64,000 bases of DNA from positions 4,998,920-5,062,919 of the forward strand of contig NZ_LR593887.1 in the NCBI RefSeq assembly GCF_901538355.1, given 5' to 3'. The DNA comes from Tuwongella immobilis (lineage in GTDB: Bacteria > Planctomycetota > Planctomycetia > Gemmatales > Gemmataceae). The notes below the pieces were generated by a model. The model searched no databases and was not told the DNA's origin. It saw nothing but the letters and a program-made list of their open reading frames with translations. Shown here in pieces: positions 10,201-17,377 of this stretch; position 1 is the stretch's first letter; every line of letters begins with the position of its first letter. Both the position numbers and the translations under genes were made by a program.

Positions 10201-10478
10201 TCGGTATTGTTCACTGATCCGGGCTGCGTGGTGCCGTCGATGATGACCGGCGCGGTGATCGCCGGCAGCGCCGATTCCACGCTGATGATCTGCGTTCCTT
10301 CGCCCGGAATGTTGAATTCGATGGTGTCAATGTCGGCACTGCCATTGGCGGCAATGATGGCCTCACGAAGCGACAACACGCTGTCCGAATCGTTCACCAC
10401 ATCGCTTGCAGTGGTCACCACAAACGTCGCGGGAACGGTTCGGTCTTCGAGCGGGAGAATCTTCAGTGGTTGCGACAT
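7278..10478 (-). CDS. giant surface protein: CSLREA, beta-helix and FG-GAP repeats
   Basis: A 1066-residue protein starting at ATG 10478, with GGAG ten bases upstream. No classical signal peptide is seen; instead residues 2-16 contain LKILPLEDRTVPATF, the LEDRTVPA leader common in very large planctomycete proteins. A CSLREA-like element (VLSLREAIIAANG) and DTIEFNIPG follow, then about 450 residues of right-handed beta-helix built from cycles such as NLISGNSGDGVLI and IAGNTNTVASNRIGV. Next come an Ig-like domain (about 610-700) and FG-GAP/VCBS-type propeller repeats with calcium-loop motifs DVDGDGIED, DLDGDGKAE, DINNDGTPD, DMNGDGFAE and NIDGDALAD. The protein ends LGLNGVYVG. Probably extracellular or surface-bound; ligand unknown. 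The domain order resembles the 1976-residue protein at 21539-27469. Confidence 0.82.
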   Translation of the reverse strand: MSQPLKILPLEDRTVPATFVVTTASDVVNDSDSVLSLREAIIAANGSADIDTIEFNIPGEGTQIISVESALPAITAPVIIDGTTQPGSVNNTDPLAINSIIRIAIDGTNAGNAVNGLTLTGHSGSSISGLNIRNFSGAGIQLDSDLAIITGNFIGTNEVGTTAAPNGVGIRITGDNHILGGTLPDSRNLISGNSGDGVLIAEGATGNRLLQNFIGTAATGESAIANGGNGVTVSSGATGNFVGEVGVNAGNLISGNLGNGVLIAGNTNTVASNRIGVTVGATAALGNTLAGVAISGNSNTVQGDFTTGKYQTISGNGSDGVQLTGNSNQLIGNSIGVGPTGSGAIGNGRFGVFVSGGGNVIGPSLANSGNVISGNTSDGIRLSGTKATGTLIDGNSIGVDLAAEVDLGNGGDGISLRDGASSNRIGSLGSFLGNTVSGNTGHGIFIGTDNNTIEGNFVGINGPSTKAIANGGDGIHITGNSNTLAGKFVIGSRQTVSGNLGDGIVLAGNSNSVTGMRIGSGVDDLNTVVIANARNGLRITGNNNTIGGLAAGAGNRIANNALAGVLVESGTGNRILSNIISANGGLGIDLAPVGVTANDDQDPDAGANRLQNRPTLSSLTSGSTPTVQGSINSTPNRRFRIEIFANTAASGPEGLLFVGSIEVTSDASGNASFTASLSSIGSQFTTLTATATDLTTGDTSEFSDALSLTSTPVDPIPNPQPSPLGSVLLASGGGNTVQRYRFDTATAKTVEVSTLVPFPEFAAEVRGTVGDVDGDGIEDNILVTGPGGGDRLRILRGGSGTDLLNGGIFRTNPGEEFTNIGLFVAAADLDGDGKAEIVVSPDNGGGARIQIFRFQNGTLVQIGNFFGIDDLNFRGGARIAMGDINNDGTPDLIVGAGISGGPRLALYDGKSLTQSTPVKLIPDFFAFEPSLRDGVYVASGDMNGDGFAEIVLGGGPNGGPRVMILDGARSLQASTIDPSRPASLDAPLSNFFAFSPDLRGGVRVAVKNIDGDALADLVVGTGGGVSARVQTYRASLLNLVAPNAGPIQEAFTPFPDPLGLNGVYVG
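7290..8270 (-). repeat. FG-GAP/VCBS-type repeats in the 1066-residue protein
   Basis: About five imperfect coding repeats, each holding an Asp/Asn-rich calcium-loop motif (DxDGDGxxD type) followed by a Gly-rich strand such as VSPDNGGGARIQIF or VGAGISGGPRLALYD. The arrangement predicts a beta-propeller at the C-terminus. Confidence 0.75.
8750..10060 (-). repeat. coding repeats of a parallel beta-helix
   Basis: Imperfect repeats of about 60 codons that alternate ISGNxxDGVxxxGNxN and NxIGVxxxGxxAxGN units. At DNA level the phrases GTGTTGCCGCTGATG and TTGCCGGTGAT recur in many variants. This is protein-level repetition, not a mobile or satellite element. Confidence 0.7.
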
Positions 10479-10607
10479 CAATCCAACTCCACAGAACGAA
10501 ACGGATGCTCGGGCGAGCCTACCAGTTCACTAGGGTAGTCGGATGCGCTCCCAGATGCAACGCTGGAGCCTTCCCAGTTTACCAAAACCTCCCAATCATC
10601 CTGCGGA

Positions 10608-11894
10608 TTACTCCACCAAGGGAATGCACACCAATTCATAGGGGCCGGTGGCGGTGGGGCGTTCGCCGCCGTCGTTGCGGGCAATCAGAAACTTCCCGGC
10701 AAACGCCGGATGCGACCACACCGCGCCGCTCAGCACTTGGGTGCGGGATTGCTCCTGGAAGCCCTCCGGAGACAATCGCCCGAGAATCAATTCGCCCCGA
10801 CTATTGAGGCTGAGAATCCGATCGCTCCCGTTCAGCCAAACGAAGCTGGCATGCGGATTGCGACCGGCAGGGGTCATGCTGTTTTCATCATCCCAGCGTT
10901 TGCGGCCCGTCTTGAGATCGAACGCGGTCAGCCCGTTGCCCTTATCGATGGTGTAAACGATGCCATTGCGTTCCAGCGGCTGGGCCATCAGCCCACGCAA
11001 ATTGCGACGGTCTTCCCAGATGAGTTCAAAATCCGTCGGTTTCGGCCCCAAGCGAATCGCCTTCGAGCCATCCCAATAACCGGTGATGAACAGGATTCCG
11101 TCTCGGTAAATCGGCGTGGCAATGGAGACACCATAGGTGATGGGATACGGCACTTTCCAAAGCGGTTTGCCATCGGCGGGATCGATTCCGCGAATGAATT
11201 CCGGCGTCCAGACAATCATCATCGGCCCGCTGGGCGCATCGATCAAAATCGGCGTGCAGTATCCCGCAGGATCGGGCAGACTCCGCCAGATTTCCCGCCC
11301 CGTGTGCCGATTCAACGCCAGAATGCAGCCATTGGGTTTGGCCGCGACATGCAGATAAACCTTGTCGCCATCAATCACCGGCGAGGCGGCAAATCCCCAC
11401 GTGGGAACCTCGGCTTGAACTTCCTTCACCAAATCTCGCTGCCAAACAACCTTGCCGGTGGCCACTTCCAGACAAGCGGCGTGGCCGACCGCCCCCAGCG
11501 TATAGACCCGATCGCCATGAATCGTCGGCGCGGCCCGTGGCCCATTCGCGTAGCCGCCCAGATTGCCGTATTTCACCGGCGTGCGATGTTCCCACAGCAA
11601 TTTGCCATCGGCCAGCGACAGGGCGACCACCCGCTCCACTTGCTGGGTGCCATCCAATTGCACATCCATGGTCAGCACCCGGCCATCGGCCACCGAGATG
11701 CCCGCGTAGCCGCCACCGATGGGGACTTTCCAAGCGGGTTTCAGCCCGGATTGCGGCCACTGTTCGGGCAATTTCGGGCCGTTCCAGGTGCCATCGCCGC
11801 GCGGCCCACGCCACTTTGGCCAATCTTCCGCTCGCGTCGCGGGTGCTCCAATCACCAGCAAAATCATCAGGATTGCGGTCGCCGATCGTCGCAT
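10608..11894 (-). CDS. secreted PQQ-like beta-propeller protein
   Basis: A 428-residue protein with a signal peptide (ATAILMILLVIGAPATRA) and no lipobox, so probably released into the periplasm. The mature start DWPKWRGPRGDG is the same entry motif as in the lipoprotein at 5676-7034. LKPAWKVPIGGGYAG and blades such as EVATGKVVWQRDL, NRHTGREIWRSL and LKTGRKRWDD follow, each ending a propeller strand. The start at 11894 has a near-ideal AAGGAGGG Shine-Dalgarno sequence. The gene lies 12 bases after the Gfo/Idh/MocA oxidoreductase gene, so the two are probably cotranscribed. The family rarely has a proven activity; binding of PQQ is not assumed. Confidence 0.82.
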   Translation of the reverse strand: MRRSATAILMILLVIGAPATRAEDWPKWRGPRGDGTWNGPKLPEQWPQSGLKPAWKVPIGGGYAGISVADGRVLTMDVQLDGTQQVERVVALSLADGKLLWEHRTPVKYGNLGGYANGPRAAPTIHGDRVYTLGAVGHAACLEVATGKVVWQRDLVKEVQAEVPTWGFAASPVIDGDKVYLHVAAKPNGCILALNRHTGREIWRSLPDPAGYCTPILIDAPSGPMMIVWTPEFIRGIDPADGKPLWKVPYPITYGVSIATPIYRDGILFITGYWDGSKAIRLGPKPTDFELIWEDRRNLRGLMAQPLERNGIVYTIDKGNGLTAFDLKTGRKRWDDENSMTPAGRNPHASFVWLNGSDRILSLNSRGELILGRLSPEGFQEQSRTQVLSGAVWSHPAFAGKFLIARNDGGERPTATGPYELVCIPLVE

Positions 11895-11906
11895 GGCCAG
11901 CCCTCC

Positions 11907-12800
11907 TTACATCCGAATCGAGACACCAGCCCCATGATTGGCCGCACTCTGATTCGCCGATTCGATGAACGCGACGATTTCCAGCGTTTCGCGGATGTCG
12001 ATGGGCGATTTACCGGTCTGGAACATGCACACGATTTTCTTGAGCAATTCGCGGTAGATCAACCCAGTGCCAATCGTCAGCGATTGCACGCCTTTTTCAG
12101 AAAAGACGGTCGCGCCGTACGCCGATTGCCCGGCTCGGATGCCGCGCACACTCGCCACACGGCCATCCTTCCAATGCCCCGTCACCAGGTCCACATCTTT
12201 GTCATAAATCGCCGTCACTCGGGAGCAGCCTGCGCCCATGAGTGTGTAGAGAATTTCGACCGCGTGAATGCCGTAATGGAACAATCCGGGGTTGCGGGGA
12301 TGCAGCGATGCCGGGCCGTAAGTCAATGCCCCCAAGGTCTTTCCGCGTTCGGCCTTGGTCACGAATTCGGCCAACTCCGGGGCGTATCGCAACGAGGAAC
12401 AGCTCATTAGCGGCAGTTTCTTCTTGTCCGCCAGCTCCACAATCGCCAGCGCATCTTTGAGCGAACAGGCAAACGGCTTATCGATGTAACAGGGAATGCC
12501 CGCCTCGAGAAACGGCCGCGCTCGCTCCAAATGCACGCTGCCATCAACGGCTTCAATGAGCATGCCATCGACTTTGCCAATCATCGACTTGGGATCATCG
12601 GTCAACGGAATGCCAATGGCGGCAATCTCTTTGCGGAATCCGGGGATGCGTTCGGGAGAGAGTTTGGATTCGCCGGGGCAGGCGATCACGATTTTCGCGC
12701 CATCGACGAATTGATCCGGCTTCACGCCAACATGGTGTAACCGTTGTGCAAATGCCACCACGTGCGAGGTATCGAAATCGAGCATTCCCAAGCGAAGCAT
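11907..12800 (-). CDS. Gfo/Idh/MocA family oxidoreductase
   Basis: A 297-residue protein that begins MLRLGMLDFDTSHVVAF. The ATG at 12800 has GGGAGAG upstream; an in-frame extension to 12944 has no family similarity. The Rossmann part is atypical: the usual GxGxxG is replaced by GMLDFDTSH, as in a planctomycete-enriched subfamily. Downstream, ARPFLEAGIPCYIDKPFACSL corresponds to the family's EKP motif, with Asp-Lys-Pro in place of Glu-Lys-Pro; its lysine contacts the nicotinamide ring and substrate. FHYGIHAVEILYTLMG is the usual histidine-containing helix. Members oxidise or reduce sugar or inositol carbons with NAD(P). It precedes a secreted propeller protein; the substrate is unknown. Confidence 0.8.
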   Translation of the reverse strand: MLRLGMLDFDTSHVVAFAQRLHHVGVKPDQFVDGAKIVIACPGESKLSPERIPGFRKEIAAIGIPLTDDPKSMIGKVDGMLIEAVDGSVHLERARPFLEAGIPCYIDKPFACSLKDALAIVELADKKKLPLMSCSSLRYAPELAEFVTKAERGKTLGALTYGPASLHPRNPGLFHYGIHAVEILYTLMGAGCSRVTAIYDKDVDLVTGHWKDGRVASVRGIRAGQSAYGATVFSEKGVQSLTIGTGLIYRELLKKIVCMFQTGKSPIDIRETLEIVAFIESANQSAANHGAGVSIRM

Positions 12801-13147
12801 GATGCGGCTCTCCCGAGGCAGGCAATGGAATCGGCGTGCTGGGATGATGGTAACCGGCAGAATCGTGCGAGTCGAGAGGCTGTCCGAATTCCGCCGGAAG
12901 GAATTTGCAAAAATGGACTGCTCAGATTGCATGCAGGATTGCATCCATTTCGAGCATTGGCAATTTGGAGAACGCCGTTCATGTTGTCAACAATCCTGAC
13001 GACGAACCGCAAAATCGCCGAAAATCACCGATTTCTGCCACGAAATGATCGAAAAATGTAACTCGGTATCCCATTTGCGATGTTCTTCGCTCCAGGGGCA
13101 TCCATCCTTTCATTTGCCCCATCGTCCGAGTTAAGGAAGCTGCCCTG
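12801..13147. other. intergenic region between divergent genes
   Basis: About 350 bases separate the oxidoreductase (minus) and the DUF1559 gene (plus). AAGGAAG near 13134 is a good ribosome-binding site for the DUF1559 gene. No convincing -35/-10 pair, hairpin, RNA gene or small open frame could be recognised; promoters for both directions are presumably here. Confidence 0.4.
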
Positions 13148-14080
13148 ATGAAACGCTTAACTTCGCGTCGCGCCTTCACGCTCATTGAGCTGTTGGTGGT
13201 CATTGCCATTATTGCCATTTTGATTGGTCTGCTGCTGCCCGCCGTGCAAAAGGTGCGCGAAGCAGCGGCCCGCATGCGCTGCCAAAACAATTTGAAGCAA
13301 ATCGGCCTGGGATTGCACAATTACGAAAGCGCCCAACAGCAATTCCCCATGGGGTCGCGTGGGGCGAACGTCGGCAACGCCAACTGGCGAGTTGAACTGT
13401 TCCCGTACATGGAACTCGACAACGTCTATCGTCAAATCAATGTCAGCGACGTGTTCAATTCCACCGTGCTGCATCGCTTGGTTTTGCCGGTTTGGAAGTG
13501 CCCCTCGCAAGTGGTGCCCGATACGCAACCGCAATCGTTCGTGACCTGGTTTGCGGCCACGAATCCACAAGTTCCGTCGTATGAAGGGATTATGGGTGCC
13601 TATCCCGATCCCGCGGGTGTGACGACGAATACGCTTGCATCGAACTATGGTGGCTGGTTTGCGAATTCTGGGATGCTCGTTCCCAACCAGCAAATCAAAA
13701 TGGCGGGCTGCTCGGACGGCACCTCCAACACCATCATCGTCGGCGAACAATCCGGCCGCGTTGGTACTCAAGACATCCGCAACGGCTACTATTCGCCCTG
13801 GGGTGGCAACACCTTCCCCGGCCCGGTCAACAACCCCGGCAGCGGCGACATCTGGGGCATGGGCCTGACCTGCGTCGCGTATCGCATCAATTCGCGAACC
13901 GCCGCCGCGGGCTCCAGCCAATCGTATCACGGCAACACGATTTTGAATTCCGAACACACCGGCGGCATCAACGTCGTCTTCACGGATGGCTCGGTCCGAT
14001 TCATCACCGATTCGATCGACTTCTTTGAATTCCAAAAACTGTGTACCCGAGCGGATGGATTGGTCAACAACCTGCCCTGA
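13148..14080 (+). CDS. DUF1559 pseudopilin-like protein
   Basis: A 310-residue protein with a type IV prepilin leader. [19 protein letters not shown] places the cleavage in front of FTLIE, with Glu at position +5, though Ala takes the place of the usual Gly at -1. The conserved DUF1559 spine [20 protein letters not shown] comes next. The C-terminus holds the family H-x9-DG signature in [16 protein letters not shown]. An internal CPSQ and a GTSNTI motif are also typical. Planctomycetes encode many such proteins. They are presumed pseudopilins of a type II secretion or pilus-like system, inserted in the inner membrane and processed by a prepilin peptidase, but their individual roles are unknown. 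The ribosome site AAGGAAG precedes the ATG. A small lipoprotein gene follows after about 65 bases. Confidence 0.92.
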   Translation: MKRLTSRRAFTLIELLVVIAIIAILIGLLLPAVQKVREAAARMRCQNNLKQIGLGLHNYESAQQQFPMGSRGANVGNANWRVELFPYMELDNVYRQINVSDVFNSTVLHRLVLPVWKCPSQVVPDTQPQSFVTWFAATNPQVPSYEGIMGAYPDPAGVTTNTLASNYGGWFANSGMLVPNQQIKMAGCSDGTSNTIIVGEQSGRVGTQDIRNGYYSPWGGNTFPGPVNNPGSGDIWGMGLTCVAYRINSRTAAAGSSQSYHGNTILNSEHTGGINVVFTDGSVRFITDSIDFFEFQKLCTRADGLVNNLP

Positions 14081-14145
14081 TGATCGACCGATCCTCGTGG
14101 CGGAATGGACTTTTGGCTTCCTGTTGATGAAAAGGCATGGCACCG

Positions 14146-14553
14146 ATGATTCGAATTTCGACGATTGGACTCCGGGGATTGCTGCTGCTGGCACTCGTCG
14201 GGACGATGGGGTGTGGCTCAGGTGAGAAGCCAGCGGGCACCGTCAGCGGCACCGTCACCCTGGCGGGGAATCCGTTGCTGACCGGAGATGTGAACTTCTC
14301 CGGCAAAGACGGGTCGGCAGCCATCGCTCGCATCGGCGAAGGCGGAGCGTTCAAGGTCGATGGCGTCGTCGATACCGGCGAATACACCGTGTTCGTCACG
14401 CCGACACCGCCCGAACCGCAAATGCCTGGCAAAAAAGCGGCGGCTCCGAAGAAATTCGATGTCCCCGCCAAATTCCGATCCGCCTCCACCAGCCCGGTGA
14501 AGGTGACAGTGGAATCCGGCTCGAACAATCTCAAGATCGATCTGAAAGATTAA
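14146..14553 (+). CDS. small lipoprotein paired with DUF1559 gene
   Basis: A 135-residue lipoprotein. The leader LLLLALVGTMGCGSGEKP has a lipobox ending at Cys. The start at 14146 is preferred because AAAAGG lies ten bases upstream; an ATG at 14137 in the same frame is the alternative. The mature part, TVSGTVTLAGNPLLTGDVNF, resembles carboxypeptidase-regulatory/transthyretin-like beta-sandwich domains, with a later EYTVFVTP strand and a Pro/Lys-rich loop. It follows the DUF1559 gene on the same strand and ends before a stem-loop, so the two form one unit. Similar lipoproteins pair with the DUF1559 genes at 37359 and 45941. Probably envelope-anchored; function unknown. Confidence 0.82.
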   Translation: MIRISTIGLRGLLLLALVGTMGCGSGEKPAGTVSGTVTLAGNPLLTGDVNFSGKDGSAAIARIGEGGAFKVDGVVDTGEYTVFVTPTPPEPQMPGKKAAAPKKFDVPAKFRSASTSPVKVTVESGSNNLKIDLKD

Positions 14554-14576
14554 TTCGGCACGCGTTTGCGGAATCT

Positions 14577-14616
14577 CGACCCACCCCGCGATGGTGATCC
14601 ATCCGGGGTGGTGTCG
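14577..14616 (+). terminator. stem-loop after DUF1559-lipoprotein unit
   Basis: The arms CGACCCACCCCG and CGGGGTGGTGTCG can pair (with one bulged T), starting 24 bases after the lipoprotein stop. Only a short T-tract (GTTTG) follows, so this is a probable, not certain, intrinsic terminator. Confidence 0.55.
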
Positions 14617-14663
14617 TTTGCAGCCCAGTCGTTCCACATCGCGACCTCGCTCCCACACATCGA

Positions 14664-15485
14664 TCAATCCACGCGATGTGCCGCCGCCGATCTCGGATCA
14701 GCATCCGCAGGCTTTTCCAGTGCCAACAAATAGCCATACGAGCGCACGATTGGCAGCAACCAGGGCATTGCCAGCGGCCCGATCTGATTCGGGGCGATCG
14801 TCTCGCTGGCGAGTAGCCGCAGCCCGACTCGCCGCGTTTCCCGAAGAATCTCACCGTAGCCGAAATGATGCAGCGTCACATCCGCCCCGGCTCGCGGCAT
14901 TGGCATTGTTCGATCGCCCACTTTCGGACTGCGAATCAGTCGCCGCCACAGATCCCGCAGCCACCACCCTCGCCCGTACGGCACCAACAAATGATGATCG
15001 CGATTGTGAACGTGCAGCGCTAACCGCCCACCGGGTTTGAGGATGCGCACCATTTCCGCCAGGGCTTGCCGACGCGGCTCCACTCCGCGAATCATCCCCA
15101 ACGTGCTGAACAGACAAGCGGCATGGTCGAACGTGGCGTCTTTGATCGCTCCGAGATCGACGAGACTCGCCTTCAGGCGATCGATGGAATATCCCTGTTT
15201 TTGGACTTTGACAGAGAGTTCGAGCAGCATTGGTTCGGAGAGATCGACCCCGACGCCGGAATATCCCAGCGGTGCCAAGAATGTCAGCAGTCGCCCGGTG
15301 CCGCAGCCCAGATCGAGAATGCGTCCCGGCGGGGTGAGCCAGCGTTGGCAGAATTGCAGGTCGTGTTCCAAAAGTGGAGTGCCGGCCATAACTGTATCGT
15401 ATTGTTCGGCTTGCGCTTCGGATTGCATGTAATCCCATAAGCCGCGATCCACACCGGCAGGCAGTTTCCAATCGGGTATGCTCAT
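14664..15485 (-). CDS. class I SAM-dependent methyltransferase
   Basis: A 273-residue cytosolic enzyme. The SAM-binding motif I is ILDLGCGTGRLL, followed by VGVDLSEPML (motif II, acidic residue binding the ribose). FDHAACLFSTLGMI and MVRILKPGGRLALHVHN (motif post I to III) also fit the Methyltransf_11/25 type. The C-terminal third is unusual, with a tryptophan and arginine-rich stretch (GRGWWLRDLWRRLI) that may bind the substrate or membrane. The ATG at 15485 is used; a GTG at 15515 in frame is possible. No neighbouring gene points to the substrate, and the convergent unit upstream is unrelated. Confidence 0.82.
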   Translation of the reverse strand: MSIPDWKLPAGVDRGLWDYMQSEAQAEQYDTVMAGTPLLEHDLQFCQRWLTPPGRILDLGCGTGRLLTFLAPLGYSGVGVDLSEPMLLELSVKVQKQGYSIDRLKASLVDLGAIKDATFDHAACLFSTLGMIRGVEPRRQALAEMVRILKPGGRLALHVHNRDHHLLVPYGRGWWLRDLWRRLIRSPKVGDRTMPMPRAGADVTLHHFGYGEILRETRRVGLRLLASETIAPNQIGPLAMPWLLPIVRSYGYLLALEKPADADPRSAAAHRVD

Positions 15486-15582
15486 GATTCGACTCGGTGG
15501 GATCCGAAAATGCACTCAGCCCCAATCGCGCCGAGTCCTTCGGCACGGTTGGGGCTGGTATACGGGTTGATCCGGGTGAGGA

Positions 15583-16143
15583 TCAATAGCCGGTGTATTC
15601 GCGGGTCACTTTCCGCTGGAGATCGGGGTCGGGCCCGACATATTGATGCAGGTGGTCCTTGTCGATGTAGAGCACTTCGACGCGACGTTTCTTGAGCTTC
15701 ATGGGGAACGGGTAATCGGTCTGCACCGTTTCCGTCCAATACACCGTGCACTTCCAGTGGCAGTGGTGCAGTTGGGCCATGCCGACCAGCGGGAAGAATC
15801 GCGGCGGATCAATCTTATCGACCAGCCGTTCCTTGACGATCTGGATATCGTCGCGGAACTCTTCATACAGATAAGGCACCCCACGAGCAATCTTCGGGAG
15901 CGTGCGAATCACTTCCGCATCGCTGGGTGCATCCTCGCATCGAGGCGGGAATGCTTCGTTGACCGGTGGCATGATCGGCGTGCGACGATCATTCTTGTGC
16001 AGGTACTTGTCTTCGAGTTCCTTGGTCGCCCATGGCTGAACCGGCACCGGAACCAGCCCCCCGAAGGGAGGAAAACAGCCGCTGGCACCCAGCGGGGCCA
16101 AGCATGCAATGAGCAGGAACAGTTTCTTTCGCAACCCGAGCAT
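15583..16143 (-). CDS. hypothetical lipoprotein
   Basis: A 186-residue protein not recognised as a known family. The leader LFLLIACLAPLGASGCFPPF contains a lipobox, and the ATG at 16143 has a strong GGAGG ribosome site. The mature part has no repeats or membrane segments. It contains an odd aromatic/His-Cys cluster, AQLHHCHWKCTVYW, that could bind metal, and a charged C-terminal stretch. It looks like an envelope-anchored protein restricted to relatives. It is separated from the methyltransferase gene by about 100 bases and diverges from the cobalamin adenosyltransferase gene. Confidence 0.75.
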   Translation of the reverse strand: MLGLRKKLFLLIACLAPLGASGCFPPFGGLVPVPVQPWATKELEDKYLHKNDRRTPIMPPVNEAFPPRCEDAPSDAEVIRTLPKIARGVPYLYEEFRDDIQIVKERLVDKIDPPRFFPLVGMAQLHHCHWKCTVYWTETVQTDYPFPMKLKKRRVEVLYIDKDHLHQYVGPDPDLQRKVTREYTGY

Positions 16144-16361
16144 GTGCCCCTCCGAGACATTGCGTTCGGCCCGATCGAATTCCGGTTCATCCGTGAACTG
16201 GCTTCGCTACCGGGGAACGAGGTAAGCGAGTTAGCGTTTGTTACCGAATGTATCGGTCCTTCGGATGGGCCGACTTTAGCGAACTGGCCAGTTCCATCGA
16301 TTCCCCGTGATTTGGCGATTGATCGTCGAATGCGGGCCGATTCCCAACCCCTTGAGGCATC

Positions 16362-16949
16362 ATGGTTTACCTATCCCGCATTTACACCAAAACCGGCGAT
16401 TCCGGACAAACCAGTCTGGGTGATGGCAGCCGTCGGCCCAAGCATGATGGGCGTGTCGCCGCTTATGGCGAGGTCGATGAATTGAATTCCGTTCTGGGAT
16501 TGCTGCTGGCGATGGTGCCCGATTATCCGGAGGCCAGCTTCATTACGCGCATCCAACATGATCTCTTTGATTTGGGCGCAGATTTGTGCATCCCCCTGCC
16601 CGATGGCGATGCCCCCGAATCGCCCGGCATGCTGCGAATTGTCCCCGAACAAGTCACCGCACTCGAACAAACGATTGACCGACTCAACGACACGCTGCAA
16701 CCGCTGCGCAGTTTCATCCTGCCCGGCGGAACTCCCGCTGCCGCTTGGCTGCACCTGGCCCGCACCGTCTGCCGCCGTGCGGAACGATCGCTCACCGCCT
16801 TGCAAGAACACGAACGCATCAATCCGCAGGCGCTGATGTATTTGAACCGCCTCTCCGACCTGCTGTTCGTCATGGGCCGCGCCGCCAACCAGGGCGGTCA
16901 AGCCGACATTCTCTGGGTGCCAGGACAAAATCGCAGCGCCCCCCAATAA
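16362..16949 (+). CDS. ATP:cob(I)alamin adenosyltransferase, PduO type
   Basis: A 195-residue cytosolic enzyme, the usual PduO/MMAB length. It transfers adenosyl from ATP to reduced cobalamin, making coenzyme B12. The N-terminal ATP-binding motif is complete: YTKTGDSGQTSLGDG. It is followed by AYGEVDELNSVLGL, and later FILPGGTPAAAWLHLART and CRRAERSL, which carry the Arg and Asp/Glu contacts of the trimer interface. The ATG at 16362 has TTGAGG in front. Other B12 genes are not in the window, and no cobalamin riboswitch was recognised in the 218 bases upstream. Confidence 0.92.
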   Translation: MVYLSRIYTKTGDSGQTSLGDGSRRPKHDGRVAAYGEVDELNSVLGLLLAMVPDYPEASFITRIQHDLFDLGADLCIPLPDGDAPESPGMLRIVPEQVTALEQTIDRLNDTLQPLRSFILPGGTPAAAWLHLARTVCRRAERSLTALQEHERINPQALMYLNRLSDLLFVMGRAANQGGQADILWVPGQNRSAPQ

Positions 16950-17307
16950 GGAGCGGATTTTCCCGAACTTGCGAATTTTTGAGAATTCCGCGCCTTTGGT
17001 TGGGAATTGGACTAGCTTTTCGGAACGTGCCTGTCTACAGTGTGGGGTAGATCAGGCACGGTATGTGACGTGCTCGATCAGGAATCAGGTCAATTGAAGG
17101 GATTGTCGAGATTTTCTCCGATCGCAAAGTCACCGTTTTCTCAGCCTTTCCGCCCATTCGACGGTTTCCTGAGCAAGTAGTAACTGGTTGCCCTTGGAGC
17201 GAACCACACACTCCAAACCATTGGTGCGTTCTCATTGTTCGAGTCGCCAACGGTTGGTGCGGTGCGTTCTCCGGAATCACCCCCACTTGAATTGCCCCCG
17301 CTTTCCG

Positions 17308-17326
17308 CATTCAACGATGTTGAATG
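17308..17326 (+). promoter_or_regulatory. leader hairpin with short loop
   Basis: CATTCAAC and GTTGAATG pair perfectly around GAT, followed by TTTCG. It lies about 50 bases upstream of the RRM start codon and could act as an attenuator or stabilising stem. Confidence 0.4.
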
Positions 17327-17345
17327 TTTCGCGATTTCGTAGACC

Positions 17346-17366
17346 GCGGGTCCTCCGGGACACCGC
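17346..17366 (+). promoter_or_regulatory. stem next to the RRM ribosome-binding site
   Basis: GCGGGTCC pairs with GGACACCGC (one bulged A), loop TCCG. The right arm ends one base before the Shine-Dalgarno AGGGG at 17367-17371, so it could stack on it or affect ribosome access. Confidence 0.4.
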
Positions 17367-17377
17367 AGGGGATTCTG

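Larger units (their letters stand above)
16950..17377 (+). promoter_or_regulatory. long structured leader of the RRM gene
   Basis: 428 bases without a gene in front of the RRM coding region. It holds a GATC/GCACG stem-loop (17050-17079), a direct repeat GGTGCGTTCTC (17223-17233 and 17261-17271), a perfect 8-base stem with 3-base loop (17308-17326), and a second stem touching the ribosome site (17346-17366). Whether it is transcribed as a leader is inferred. Confidence 0.45.

Noticed and set aside
16144-16361. Cobalamin riboswitch in front of the adenosyltransferase gene
   Set aside because: No B12-box-like conserved segment could be found; only short imperfect inverted repeats.
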